Assembly: GCA_018658105.1 (NCBI GenBank)
Contig: JABHVW010000014.1
Span: 1 to 64,000 of the forward strand
Length of the DNA stretch: 64,000 nucleotides
DNA from: Candidatus Peregrinibacteria bacterium
GTDB lineage: Bacteria; Patescibacteriota; Gracilibacteria; UBA1369; 2-02-FULL-48-14
Reading direction: 5' to 3'
Made by a program: the position numbers and the translations under genes
In this document: positions 47,759-57,328 of the stretch, in pieces
Layout: each line of letters begins with the position of its first letter
Numbering within the stretch: the first letter of the stretch is position 1
Notes under the pieces: model-generated
The model's database searches: none
Told to the model about the DNA's origin: nothing
What the model saw: the letters and a program-made list of their open reading frames with translations, nothing else

Positions 47759-47774
47759 TTCATAATTTTAAAAC

Positions 47775-47805
47775 AAAAAGAGCGACCGAGAGGTCGCTCT
47801 TTTTT
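47775..47805. terminator. bidirectional intrinsic terminator between convergent genes
   Basis: AAAAAGAGCGACC-GAGA-GGTCGCTCTTTTT. Confidence 0.9.
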
Positions 47806-49009
47806 ATAATATGCTTTTATCAATCAGTACTCGTTTAAAACCTATCCCAATTATGCGGGCTAGTATGTTTTGAATGTATGGAAATTTGAAAAGAATCTTA
47901 ACTGGTAGTGGAATACTTTTTTCGTGAAGTGTTGGGCTTAATATTTTACTTTGTGCAAAGGATTGAAAATGTTGAATAAGCTGGGTTGGAAGTTTGCGAC
48001 TTCTTTGTACTTTGGCTAGGTCACGAGTTGTGAGTGTACCGTTTTTAATAGCTTTAGATAGTAAGTTTGCTGTTGTGACGGCATCTTTGACTGCGTAATT
48101 TATACCAACACCACCGACTGGTGACATTACGTGTGCTGCATCACCGATGAGTAAAAGTCCATCTCGGTACCAGCGTTTTACTAAGCTGGATTCAACATTA
48201 AGTAAGCTTACGTTCTTCCAGCCTTTGATTAGATTGATTCGGTCTTTGAAGTTTGGTGCAAGGCTTAGGAATTCTTTTTTGAATTTTGGAAAACCTTCTT
48301 CTTTGAGTTCGCTGTATTCGCCTTTTGCAATAATGTAGCCGAGTTGCCAATGTTCTTCTCTTTCTAAAACAACTAACATGCTGCCTTTGCCGAGCTTTCC
48401 GCCTGAAGATAGATTTTTGTCATTTTTATTTTTGGGTAATTTAAACCAAAGCACATCCATTGGTACTGATTTGCTTTTGGATTTAAAATCGCCTTCTTTG
48501 CGCATTTTGGAGAATCGTCCATCGGCGCCAATAATGAGGTCTGCTTTTACAGTTAGCCATTTTCCTTTTTGAAGACATTTTACTCCAACAACTTTCTCGC
48601 CTTTTTTTATGAGTTCTTGTGCATTGGTTTGCATTAAAAGTGTGAAACTTGGGAATTTCTTTGCTTTATCTGTAAGGTATTTTAGTAAATCTTTTTGATG
48701 TAAAAGTGTAACGTAGTTGAATTTTGACTTAAGGCTAGATATGTTTACGAGCTTTTGTTTGTTGATCTGGAAAAGATCGACTTTTGTATGTGGGAATTTC
48801 ATTAAGCCTTTTACAAGGTCTAGTTGATCTAAGACTTCCATGGTGGATGGGTGGACTGTGTCTCCTCGGAAGTTGCGATCAAAATCTTTTTCGGTTTCGA
48901 GCAGTAGAGTTTTTATTCCTTGCATTGCAAGCAGATATGCAAGAATAACTCCGGCGGGTCCGGCTCCAACTATGCATACGGTTGTTTGGATGGCGTTTGT
49001 TTTTTTCAG
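47804..49009 (-). CDS. FAD-dependent monooxygenase/oxidoreductase, probable CTG start
   Basis: ORF-track start (48925) lacks the Rossmann motif; in-frame upstream sequence encodes KKTNAIQTTVCIVGAGPAGVILAYLLAMQG; LLIGDAAHVMSPVGGVGINYAVKDA. Confidence 0.8.
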   Translation of the reverse strand: MKKTNAIQTTVCIVGAGPAGVILAYLLAMQGIKTLLLETEKDFDRNFRGDTVHPSTMEVLDQLDLVKGLMKFPHTKVDLFQINKQKLVNISSLKSKFNYVTLLHQKDLLKYLTDKAKKFPSFTLLMQTNAQELIKKGEKVVGVKCLQKGKWLTVKADLIIGADGRFSKMRKEGDFKSKSKSVPMDVLWFKLPKNKNDKNLSSGGKLGKGSMLVVLEREEHWQLGYIIAKGEYSELKEEGFPKFKKEFLSLAPNFKDRINLIKGWKNVSLLNVESSLVKRWYRDGLLLIGDAAHVMSPVGGVGINYAVKDAVTTANLLSKAIKNGTLTTRDLAKVQRSRKLPTQLIQHFQSFAQSKILSPTLHEKSIPLPVKILFKFPYIQNILARIIGIGFKRVLIDKSIL

Positions 49010-49029
49010 ATTATTTATTAGCTTTTTGT

Positions 49030-49059
49030 ATTATATATTGATTGTTTGATTTGTGTAAA
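49030..49059 (-). promoter_or_regulatory. promoter of FAD oxidoreductase 47804..49009
   Basis: Minus strand TTTACA-N18-TATAAT, about 21 nt upstream of the CTG at 49009. Confidence 0.65.
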
Positions 49060-49115
49060 ATTTGCTATTGCTGAATTTGACAAATTATGACTATATTAGT
49101 TGGCTAATTTTTCCT

Positions 49116-50594
49116 ATGAGAAAACCTAAAGTTAGAATATTTAATGTCGGTGATGTTTGGGACAACAGGGTGACTGATGCTGCTTCTTTGAAAGTTATAG
49201 GGCCAGTTGCTGGGCGTGGTGTTGCTCGACCTTTAGATGTGACTGGAAGAGTTGTTATTCCTGAAACGAATAATCGTGATCATTTAGATCATGTTGCTCA
49301 GTTTTTATTTCCAGGTAATTTAGCTGCTCAAATAGCATTTGTTGGTGAAAGGGTACGACGAGTAACTCTACCTGTTGGTGATACAGCCACTGCAGATTAT
49401 AAGGCAGTTTTAGGTAGAGGTACATATGAAGGTTTTGAGTTGGATCCATATGTAGATAAAGAAAGTGCTGCTGAATTGGCTGAACATATTGGAGCTTATT
49501 ATGATTTTGAAAATCGTTGTAATCCAATTGTTTATGCATTAAAAGATAAGTGGCAATTCCAGGAGTTTTTGCTTAGGGCAGGTGTAAATCATGTGCCATA
49601 TTCTAGAGTTGGAGGTCGTGAGCAAGATGAGCATTTAGATAGATGTAAAGATGTTGTTGCTGTTATTGAAGATGTGATTCAAGAATCTGGAAGAAATAAA
49701 TTGATGATTAGGCAGACAGTTGCGGGCGGTGGGATTGGTAATGCTGTTGTAGAAAAAAAGCCAGCTGGTAACTATATTGTGAAAGTTGAAGGTTGTGATG
49801 AAGGTAAAGACATTGGAATAAATTTACTCAACTGGTTAGTTGAAACTTTTAATCCTAAGACAAATGAGGCTGGAATTCTTGTTGCGCCTTATTATTCAGG
49901 TACATCAATTTCTTCTACTATTGAAATTAGAGGTGGTAGGGCAACTATTCCTTATGTTGCGAAGGAAATGTTGAATGAGGCTGGAACAGGTTTTCAAGGT
50001 GCAATTATTGATCCTGATGATTTGGATGCTGGAATTGTTGAAAAAGCTGAATTCGTTTTGATGAAAATGGCAAATGAGTTGATAGATCAAGGAGTTGATA
50101 GTGTTGATGTTCAGGTTGATATGCGTTACGCAAGAGATACGGATGAGGTTTATCCTGTTGAGAGTAATGCTATGAGACGTACTGCAACAAAAGATATGGC
50201 AGATATTGTTGCGGGTGCGGTTCATGAGGGTCATGCAAAGGGTTTTGCAGGGGTTGATCATTTGAGGGTTTCACCTGTGATTGCTGATAGGCTTGCTAAA
50301 CCTGGTGCATTTCCTCATGTCCTTAAGAGAACTTTGAATGTAAGTAGGGCGTTGGTTGAGCAGGCGTTGGGAGTGGATAGAGCTAGGGCCATTTTAAATG
50401 GTAGTGATGGTGTAGATTTGAACGATTTTGCGGTTTCGCCAATTGCTCCTCATGAGTTGAATGGTACTAGGATGGGGTTGATTATTAGTCAAAGCCCTAT
50501 GAGAGTGGTTCAAAATCCAGCTAATTTAGGTGTTGTTGTGCAAATGACTGTTGGTGAGAGATTTGAAGTTGCTAAAGTGGCGTTTGCAGCATAG
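49116..50594 (+). CDS. ATP-grasp-like protein of unknown function
   Basis: LMIRQTVAGGGIGNAVV, VAPYYSGTSISSTIEI, YPVESNAMRRTATKD. Confidence 0.6.
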   Translation: MRKPKVRIFNVGDVWDNRVTDAASLKVIGPVAGRGVARPLDVTGRVVIPETNNRDHLDHVAQFLFPGNLAAQIAFVGERVRRVTLPVGDTATADYKAVLGRGTYEGFELDPYVDKESAAELAEHIGAYYDFENRCNPIVYALKDKWQFQEFLLRAGVNHVPYSRVGGREQDEHLDRCKDVVAVIEDVIQESGRNKLMIRQTVAGGGIGNAVVEKKPAGNYIVKVEGCDEGKDIGINLLNWLVETFNPKTNEAGILVAPYYSGTSISSTIEIRGGRATIPYVAKEMLNEAGTGFQGAIIDPDDLDAGIVEKAEFVLMKMANELIDQGVDSVDVQVDMRYARDTDEVYPVESNAMRRTATKDMADIVAGAVHEGHAKGFAGVDHLRVSPVIADRLAKPGAFPHVLKRTLNVSRALVEQALGVDRARAILNGSDGVDLNDFAVSPIAPHELNGTRMGLIISQSPMRVVQNPANLGVVVQMTVGERFEVAKVAFAA

Positions 50595-50604
50595 GGTTCT
50601 ATAG

Positions 50605-51846
50605 ATGAAAAAAATTGCAATTATTGGTGGGGGTGCGGCTGGCTTGATGGCTGCGGCTAGAATTATGGAATTGTCTTCTTCGCATGAAATTTTTTTGATT
50701 GAGCGAAATAAGATTTTGGGTAAAAAAGTGATTATTTCAGGTGGTGGTAGATGTAATTTGACGACGGGTTTAGATGACTTGAAAGAAATTTTGAAGAAAT
50801 ATCCGCGTGGGCCGCGTTTTTTAAGAACTGCAATGTATGCTTTTCCACCTGTGAAAATGCGTGAATGGATGCAAGACCATGGGGTTCCTATAAAAATTGA
50901 AGAAGATATGAGAGTTTTTCCTAAATCGGATAATGGAATGCATGTTGTGCGAGCTTTTGAGACTTTTTTGAAAAAATCTGGTGTGCAAATTTTATTTGAG
51001 ACTGCATTGGAATCTGTGAAAAAAGAAGGTGATAAGTTTGTTTTGAGTTTCGATGGGCGCGAGAATTTACTAGTAGATAAACTGATCTTGGCTCCTGGTG
51101 GACAAGCGTATAGGCATACTGGTTCAAAAGGTGATGGCTATAGTTTTGCAGAATCTTTGGGGCATAATATTACTGCGCTTGGGCCGAGCTTGAATGCTTT
51201 TGTACTTGCTGAAAAATGGATTGCTGAGCTTTCGGGCTTATCTTTTAAAAATGTAGCTTTGTCATTTCGTGGCAAAGAGAAATTTACTTTTACTGGGCCA
51301 ATAATGCTTACGCACAAAGGAATAACGGGTCCGGCGGTTTTTGCGCTTTCGGCATATTCTTCGTATGAAAAATTTGATGTAAATAAACCTGCAAAGCTTT
51401 TTGTGGATTTTTTCCCGGAGAAAAATCATGAGGAATTGCAGGGGGAATTTTCGAAAGAATTGGATGCGAATTTAAAGAAAAGTTTTAATAATATTTTAAG
51501 TCGTTTTGTTCCACGTTCTTTTGCAGAAATTATTTGCAAACAGCTTTCTGTTGATCCAAAAAAAATTAGTGTTGAATTAAGTAAAAAGGATTTGAATAAA
51601 GTTATTGATGCTTTGAAAAATATGTCTTTTACAATTATTGGGCGAAGTGCAGGGGATGAATTTGTTACTGCTGGTGGGGTGGATCTTTCTGAAGTGAGTG
51701 CAAAGACTATGGAATCTAAAATTTGTTCTGGCTTGTATTTTGCAGGTGAAATTTTAGATTATGATGGTTTTACAGGAGGCTTTAATTTGCAGGCGGCGTG
51801 GGCAAGTGGTCGTTTGGCTGGTGAAAATGCTGCGACTGTTCCTTGA
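50605..51846 (+). CDS. HI0933-like NAD(P)/FAD-dependent oxidoreductase
   Basis: IIGGGAAGLMAAARI, LGKKVIISGGGRCNLT, ILDYDGFTGGFNLQAAWASGRLAG. Confidence 0.92.
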   Translation: MKKIAIIGGGAAGLMAAARIMELSSSHEIFLIERNKILGKKVIISGGGRCNLTTGLDDLKEILKKYPRGPRFLRTAMYAFPPVKMREWMQDHGVPIKIEEDMRVFPKSDNGMHVVRAFETFLKKSGVQILFETALESVKKEGDKFVLSFDGRENLLVDKLILAPGGQAYRHTGSKGDGYSFAESLGHNITALGPSLNAFVLAEKWIAELSGLSFKNVALSFRGKEKFTFTGPIMLTHKGITGPAVFALSAYSSYEKFDVNKPAKLFVDFFPEKNHEELQGEFSKELDANLKKSFNNILSRFVPRSFAEIICKQLSVDPKKISVELSKKDLNKVIDALKNMSFTIIGRSAGDEFVTAGGVDLSEVSAKTMESKICSGLYFAGEILDYDGFTGGFNLQAAWASGRLAGENAATVP

Positions 51847-51878
51847 TCTTTTGAGGAATTGGGCTTAACCTTTTATTA

Positions 51879-52601
51879 ATGGAAAATTCAATTTTAACAC
51901 CGTTAATCTATTCGGCTATTGCAGGTTCTGCAACTTTGCTTGGATTTGCATTAACACTGTATGCGAAGGGATGGGTTAAAAAATATTCTTATGCGATTGT
52001 GAGTTTGGCAGCTGGTGTGCTTTTAGGAACTGCTTTCTTTCATTTATTACCAGAAGCGAGTGAAATGCTAGGTGAAGATGTATTTTTGTGGCTCTTGGTT
52101 GGGTTTGTGGCATTCTTTTTGATTGAAGCTTTGATTGGATTTCATGCTTGTAGAGAAGGGGAGGAACATTGTCATGCTCATGTTTTGGGTCCTGTGGCTG
52201 GGGCTGGTTTGTTTTTTCATTCTCTTTTGGATGGAGTTACAATTGCAGTTAGTCATGAAATTGATCCACGACTTGGTTTAATGACGGCAATAGCTGTTTT
52301 TGTTCATGAGTTACCTGAAGGAATATTTACTTTCTCTATTTTGAAACATGGTAAAATGGAATTTGCTAAGGCAAAAAAAATGACAGTTGCTGTCGCTCTT
52401 GCAACACCGTTTGGAACTTTAATAACATTATTGTTTGCTCCGGAACTTTCTGAGCATGTCTTAGGAATTTTATTGGGTGTTGCTGCCGGTTCATTTTTAT
52501 ATATATCAGCTTCAGATTTGGTACCTGAAAGTCATAAATCTCGATCTATTAAAATTAGTTTGTTTTTAGTTCTGGGTCTACTGATAGTTTACTTTTTATA
52601 G
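51879..52601 (+). CDS. ZIP-family metal transporter
   Basis: FHSLLDGVTIAVSH, AVFVHELPEGIFTFSIL. Confidence 0.92.
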   Translation: MENSILTPLIYSAIAGSATLLGFALTLYAKGWVKKYSYAIVSLAAGVLLGTAFFHLLPEASEMLGEDVFLWLLVGFVAFFLIEALIGFHACREGEEHCHAHVLGPVAGAGLFFHSLLDGVTIAVSHEIDPRLGLMTAIAVFVHELPEGIFTFSILKHGKMEFAKAKKMTVAVALATPFGTLITLLFAPELSEHVLGILLGVAAGSFLYISASDLVPESHKSRSIKISLFLVLGLLIVYFL

Positions 52602-52619
52602 TTTCTAATCCACCACGCC

Positions 52620-53501
52620 ATGCCAGATATTGAATTTCTTAAGAAAATCCGGACATTTTTGCAACAGAATCATTTAATGGTTATGGCTACTTCGTCTAAA
52701 GTGGGGCAGCCTCATGCGAGCACTATGTTATATGCTTTGGATGAGTCTTTTAATTTGTATTTTTCCACTCGAGTAAATACTCAGAAATATAAAAATTTAT
52801 CTGAAAATCCTAATGTTGGAATTGTAATTGGTTTGAAAGATGAGTTGAATATCCATATTCATGGTGAAGTACAAGTTATTCAAGATTCTCAAGAAATTGA
52901 TAAAGCTTTAGAAGTTTTGGCGAAATCTGCAGTTGATATTGGTGACTTTTGGCCACCGATTATTCAAATTAAAGGTAGTGATTATGCGATTTTCAAATTG
53001 ATTCCTAATTGGGTTCGCGCACTGGATGCAAGCAGCAAGAAAGTAAATGTAGATGATTCTTTGTTATCTATGGTTGATTTGTCAGATTTGGCTAAATTAC
53101 CCAAGAAAGAGGAGGGTGCAAAATCAGGTGAATTGAGTGGTAAGACTGTTTTAGTTGCCGAAGATGATCAATTCATTAAGAAAATGACGAAAATGCAATT
53201 GCAAAAATTGAATTTGAATGTGCTTGAAGTTGCAGATGGGGAGTCAACGGTTAAAGTTATGAGAGAGAAAAAACCTGATCTTTTGCTTTTGGATATTGGA
53301 TTGCCTTTGAAGGATGGTTTTGAGGTTCTGGATGAGTTGGCTGCTGATGCTGCTTTAGCTCAAATTCCTGTAATTATTCTTTCAAAATTAGGGCAAGATG
53401 GCGATAAAGAAAGGGCTTTGCAGAAGGGGGCAAAATATTATTTTAGTAAGTTTGATGTAGATGGCCCAAAAATCGTTGAGATGATAAATAAGTTTTTATA
53501 A
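52620..53501 (+). CDS. PNPOx-like FMN-binding split-barrel domain fused to response regulator receiver
   Basis: LMVMATSSKVGQPHASTMLYALDESFNLYFSTRVNTQKYKNLSENPNVGIVI + VLVAEDDQFIKKMTK...LLLLDIGLPLKDGFEVL. Confidence 0.87.
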   Translation: MPDIEFLKKIRTFLQQNHLMVMATSSKVGQPHASTMLYALDESFNLYFSTRVNTQKYKNLSENPNVGIVIGLKDELNIHIHGEVQVIQDSQEIDKALEVLAKSAVDIGDFWPPIIQIKGSDYAIFKLIPNWVRALDASSKKVNVDDSLLSMVDLSDLAKLPKKEEGAKSGELSGKTVLVAEDDQFIKKMTKMQLQKLNLNVLEVADGESTVKVMREKKPDLLLLDIGLPLKDGFEVLDELAADAALAQIPVIILSKLGQDGDKERALQKGAKYYFSKFDVDGPKIVEMINKFL

Positions 53502-53510
53502 ATTATTTTT

Positions 53511-54434
53511 ATGTTTGAATTGATTTTAGTTATTGCACCACTATTTATAATTATTTTTGGAAGTGCTTTTTTAGTTAAATTTGGTATTGCAGATGTTAAA
53601 TGGCAAGAAGAGTTGAATGCTTACGCTTTGAAAATTGGATTTCCAGCACTTTTATTTTCTGCTTTGGCAGGCATGGAATTTTCAATTATGGAAGAATGGG
53701 ATTTGCTTTTGGCGAATTCAATATTTTTATTGATGAGTTTTGTTTTGGCATATGTAATTGGCAAACTTTTGAAGCTGAAGAAGAAAATGTTTATGACGCT
53801 ATTTATATGTTTGGGTTTTGGAAATGCGGCTTATTTGGGAATACCTGCCTTGGTTCAATCTTATGGGGATTCGGTATTAGGAGAAGCTAGTTTAGTTGTG
53901 GCAGTTTATTTGTTATTCATATTTACAATAGGAATTGGATGTTTGGAAATTTGGAATAAGAAAAATAAAGATGCGGTTTTACATAAAATTCTGTTTAGAT
54001 TGGTTAAAAATCCTTTGTTGCTTGCAGTAGTTTTTGGTTTGGTTTTTTCATATTTAAACCTTGAGTTGCCATCTGCCTTGCAACAAGCAATTGATATGTT
54101 GGCGGCTTCTGTAACACCGATTGTACTTGTTGTGATCGGTTTATTTTTGGGGCATACGAAATTTGGAAAGTTGAAAGATTGGCTGCCAAGCGGGATTTTC
54201 ACTCTTATGACTTTGATGGTTTTACCTGCTATTTTTTATTTTGTTGTTAAAGCTATGCAGCTAGATACTGGAGATTTTTCAGTTTCAATTGTTGATGCAG
54301 CTATGCCTCTTGCAATTACTCCTTTTGCTTTGGTTGAAGAGTATAATTTAGATAAATCTTTTATTGCTCGTTCAATTGTTTTAAGTACAATTTTGTCTGT
54401 GCTGACGATTCCATTTTGGATATTTGTAGTTTAA
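53511..54434 (+). CDS. AEC-family (auxin efflux carrier-like) transporter
   Basis: Ten-TM pattern; LGFGNAAYLGIPALVQSYG, PLAITPFALVEEYNLD. Confidence 0.8.
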   Translation: MFELILVIAPLFIIIFGSAFLVKFGIADVKWQEELNAYALKIGFPALLFSALAGMEFSIMEEWDLLLANSIFLLMSFVLAYVIGKLLKLKKKMFMTLFICLGFGNAAYLGIPALVQSYGDSVLGEASLVVAVYLLFIFTIGIGCLEIWNKKNKDAVLHKILFRLVKNPLLLAVVFGLVFSYLNLELPSALQQAIDMLAASVTPIVLVVIGLFLGHTKFGKLKDWLPSGIFTLMTLMVLPAIFYFVVKAMQLDTGDFSVSIVDAAMPLAITPFALVEEYNLDKSFIARSIVLSTILSVLTIPFWIFVV

Positions 54435-54436
54435 TT

Positions 54437-54730
54437 CTACTGAAGCGTAATATTCACTTCGATATTTTTGTTTAATTCGAGGTTTTCTTTTTTACGGATA
54501 TCTTTTTTGATTGGTAGGACGTATGTACCTTCTTTTGTTGGAAAAATGCTTGTTTTCCAAGTGGTTTTGCCGATTGTTACGGCTACTGGAATAGAACCGA
54601 AACCTTTGCGCGGGCCTTCATGAAAGCCTTTTATCTTTTTTGATAAATTTAAAGGCACAGTTATAAAATGCCAGGCTCCTTTGCCTTGCCATAACCACAT
54701 TTTAGATTTGAATGTGAATGTTGGTTCCAT
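54437..54730 (-). CDS. DUF1905-like protein
   Basis: KMWLWQGKGAWHFITVPLNLSKKIK...GFGSIPVAVTIGKTTWKTSIFPTKEGTYVLPIKKDIR. Confidence 0.75.
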   Translation of the reverse strand: MEPTFTFKSKMWLWQGKGAWHFITVPLNLSKKIKGFHEGPRKGFGSIPVAVTIGKTTWKTSIFPTKEGTYVLPIKKDIRKKENLELNKNIEVNITLQ

Positions 54731-54734
54731 AGAT

Positions 54735-54920
54735 TTATGCTGCGTCGAAACGTACTTTGTTTTCGACCATCCATTTTTGTTTGTCTTCGTCAGTTTTGCT
54801 TGAGTCGTTCATTACGTCGGCGTGGTCTTTCATGTAATGAGGCATAAGTGCTTTCATCCAATCTTCAAAAGTTTCGCCTTGGGCGGTGTGGTCGCATAGA
54901 TCGCATTTGAGTGTTGTCAT
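54735..54920 (-). CDS. DUF1059-like small zinc-binding-type protein
   Basis: LKCDLCDHTAQGETFEDWMKALMPHYMKDHADVM. Confidence 0.55.
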   Translation of the reverse strand: MTTLKCDLCDHTAQGETFEDWMKALMPHYMKDHADVMNDSSKTDEDKQKWMVENKVRFDAA

Positions 54921-54945
54921 TTTTAGGTGTTGTTAAGTTGATTTA

Positions 54946-55587
54946 CTATACATCAAAATAGTCGAGTATTTCACTAACATTATTTATTTGCTTGTCTGCA
55001 TTTGAAAAATCGTTAGTGCTGGAAAGTTCAGTTGGACATGCGAAACAGGTGAGGCCGGCTGCTTTTGCGGCAGTGACTCCTCGTTCGGTGTCTTCGATTA
55101 CTAAGCATTCTTCTTTTTTGAAGCCGCTTTGCTCCCATGCTTTTAAATATGGTTCGGGGTTAGGTTTGTCTTTAATTACATCGTCGTTACAGATTGTGAA
55201 ATCGAAATATTTTTTTAAATCGGAGGCTTTCATAATTGTTTCGAAATGATCGCGATGGCTACTTGTTACAACTCCCATTGGGATTTTGCCGCGCAGCTTT
55301 TCTAAAGTAGGAATTACATGATCTATAACGGGGGAATCAATTTGTAAGAGATGCATATAAATTTCATTTCTTTTATTGCGAAGTGCTTGAACTTCAGTTT
55401 CATTGAGGCCTTTTTCGAATGCTAAATCAAATGCACTTAAACCTTTTTTTAATTGCACATTTATATACCAGTCTCTGGTCAAATCTATGCCTATGGTGGC
55501 TAAAACTTGTTGAGTTGCTTTGAAATATAGTGGTTCGGTGTTTACGAGAGTGCCATCGTTATCCCAGAAAATTGTTTTGAATTTCAT
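54946..55587 (-). CDS. HAD-superfamily hydrolase (beta-phosphoglucomutase-like)
   Basis: FWDNDGTLVNTEPLYF, GVVTSSHRDHFE, VIEDTERGVTAAKAAGL. Confidence 0.9.
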   Translation of the reverse strand: MKFKTIFWDNDGTLVNTEPLYFKATQQVLATIGIDLTRDWYINVQLKKGLSAFDLAFEKGLNETEVQALRNKRNEIYMHLLQIDSPVIDHVIPTLEKLRGKIPMGVVTSSHRDHFETIMKASDLKKYFDFTICNDDVIKDKPNPEPYLKAWEQSGFKKEECLVIEDTERGVTAAKAAGLTCFACPTELSSTNDFSNADKQINNVSEILDYFDV

Positions 55588-55659
55588 GGAGAGATTTTAA
55601 CAGTTTCTTTGAGATTTGACATTTGAATTGTATCTTTAGAACCTATAGTATGTGTCTTT

Positions 55660-56709
55660 ATGAATAAACATTCTTGTCATAGCGGCGGTGAAAAAAAGAA
55701 AAGATTTGATTGGATTCTTTGGTCCACTGTATTTATTTTGGTGATTTCTTATTTTGGATGGCTGTTTTTTTCTGTAGATTTTGCTGAAGTAAAATATTTG
55801 AGCGTTTTTTCTGAGAGTACTTTTGATCTATTGAATCGAATGGCGTGGGGTATGTTGCTTGGTATATTTTTTGTAGGTCTTTTAGATAGAATCCCTCGAG
55901 ATTTAATTGCATTTGTGATGGGTAGGGGTGGTAGTTTTTCGGGAATATTCCGCGCTGCTTTGGCTGGGATTATGCTTGATTTATGTTCGCATGGAATTTT
56001 GCTTGTGGGTATGAAGTTATATCAGCGGGGTTTGAGCCTTGGGCAAACCATGGCTTTTTTGATTGCTAGCCCTTGGAATTCACTTTCTTTGACTTTGATT
56101 TTATGGGCATTAGTAGGTTTAAAATGGACTTTGGCATTTTTGCTTCTATCTTTTCTTATGGCTGTTGTATCTGGATTGATTTTTGATCAACTTGTGAAGC
56201 GAGGTGTGTTGCCAAAAAATCCAAATACTATTGAGTTAGCGAAAGATTTTTCTGTTAAAAAAGAATTAATGAAAGGTTTGAAATTATCACATTTGAATCC
56301 TAAAAATATTGTTTCAATACTTTGGACTGGTTTAAAGGGTTCACGGATGATTTTACGATGGATATTTTTTGGTACAATTTTGGCAGCTGCAATTCGTACT
56401 TTTGTTCCGCCTGAAAGTTTTGAAACACTTTTTGGTCCAACAATAGGTGGGCTTGGTTTGACTTTGCTTGTTGCAACAATTCTTGAAGTTTGCAGCGAGG
56501 GTTCAACTCCGGTTGCAGCAGATATTTTGACTAGAGCAGGTGCGCCTGGCAATGCTTTTGCATTTTTGATGACGGGTGTGTCGACTGACTACACTGAAAT
56601 TCTGGCAATTAAAGAAACGACGGGCAGGTGGAAAACTGCTTTCTTTTTACCTTTGGTTACATTGCCTCAGGTGATTCTCATGGCGATTATTATGAACCTG
56701 TATGCTTGA
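55660..56709 (+). CDS. permease, DUF318/COG0701 (ArsP-like)
   Basis: ALAGIMLDLCSHGILLVGMKLYQRGLSLGQTMAFLIASPWNSLSLT; EVCSEGSTPVAADIL. Confidence 0.82.
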   Translation: MNKHSCHSGGEKKKRFDWILWSTVFILVISYFGWLFFSVDFAEVKYLSVFSESTFDLLNRMAWGMLLGIFFVGLLDRIPRDLIAFVMGRGGSFSGIFRAALAGIMLDLCSHGILLVGMKLYQRGLSLGQTMAFLIASPWNSLSLTLILWALVGLKWTLAFLLLSFLMAVVSGLIFDQLVKRGVLPKNPNTIELAKDFSVKKELMKGLKLSHLNPKNIVSILWTGLKGSRMILRWIFFGTILAAAIRTFVPPESFETLFGPTIGGLGLTLLVATILEVCSEGSTPVAADILTRAGAPGNAFAFLMTGVSTDYTEILAIKETTGRWKTAFFLPLVTLPQVILMAIIMNLYA

Positions 56710-56756
56710 CAAAACTCAAGAATTGTGCGAAGCTACTCTCTAATAACTAATAATAA

Positions 56757-57308
56757 ATGGTCCTTAGAGTAGCAATTCAAAGTTTGAAAACTTGCTTAAC
56801 TGATGAAGTAGATAAAGTCTTAGTTTCACTAGATGATGATTCAGAGACTGAACCTGTTAATACTGCTGCACTTGATGAAGTGCTAGCTGATTTACGGGCT
56901 CGAATTAGTACAGTTAATTCAGCTAGGGAGAGGGTGGCACAAATGAATAGCGGACTATCTTTAAGTTCTAAATGTATGGAAAAGGTTAATGCTTTTCGAT
57001 CTGCTTTTGGTGATTTTCAAAATTATCTTGAGGATGGGGATTTAAAAGAGCTTTGTGGTGTTAGTGATGAGAGCCATTCTGTACGTGTTGATCTTGCTAT
57101 TCCTAAGTCTTTGATAAATTCTGATGAGATCTTAAGCTTGAAGATTGATGTTGTGGGTGGTTTTGATCATAATTCTGTTATGGATTTAACTCTACGATTG
57201 AATCAGGCTACTGATCAAGTTGAATATAGTTGGAATAAAAGGGCTGAGAGGGATCTTGAAGATTATGTGGTGAATGGAATAGTTGATCGCGTGTTTAACT
57301 GTCAATGA
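56757..57308 (+). CDS. hypothetical protein
   Basis: 183 aa ORF; possible distant paralog of 7824..8450. Confidence 0.6.
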   Translation: MVLRVAIQSLKTCLTDEVDKVLVSLDDDSETEPVNTAALDEVLADLRARISTVNSARERVAQMNSGLSLSSKCMEKVNAFRSAFGDFQNYLEDGDLKELCGVSDESHSVRVDLAIPKSLINSDEILSLKIDVVGGFDHNSVMDLTLRLNQATDQVEYSWNKRAERDLEDYVVNGIVDRVFNCQ

Positions 57309-57328
57309 TAATAGGTTATAGTGCGCGC

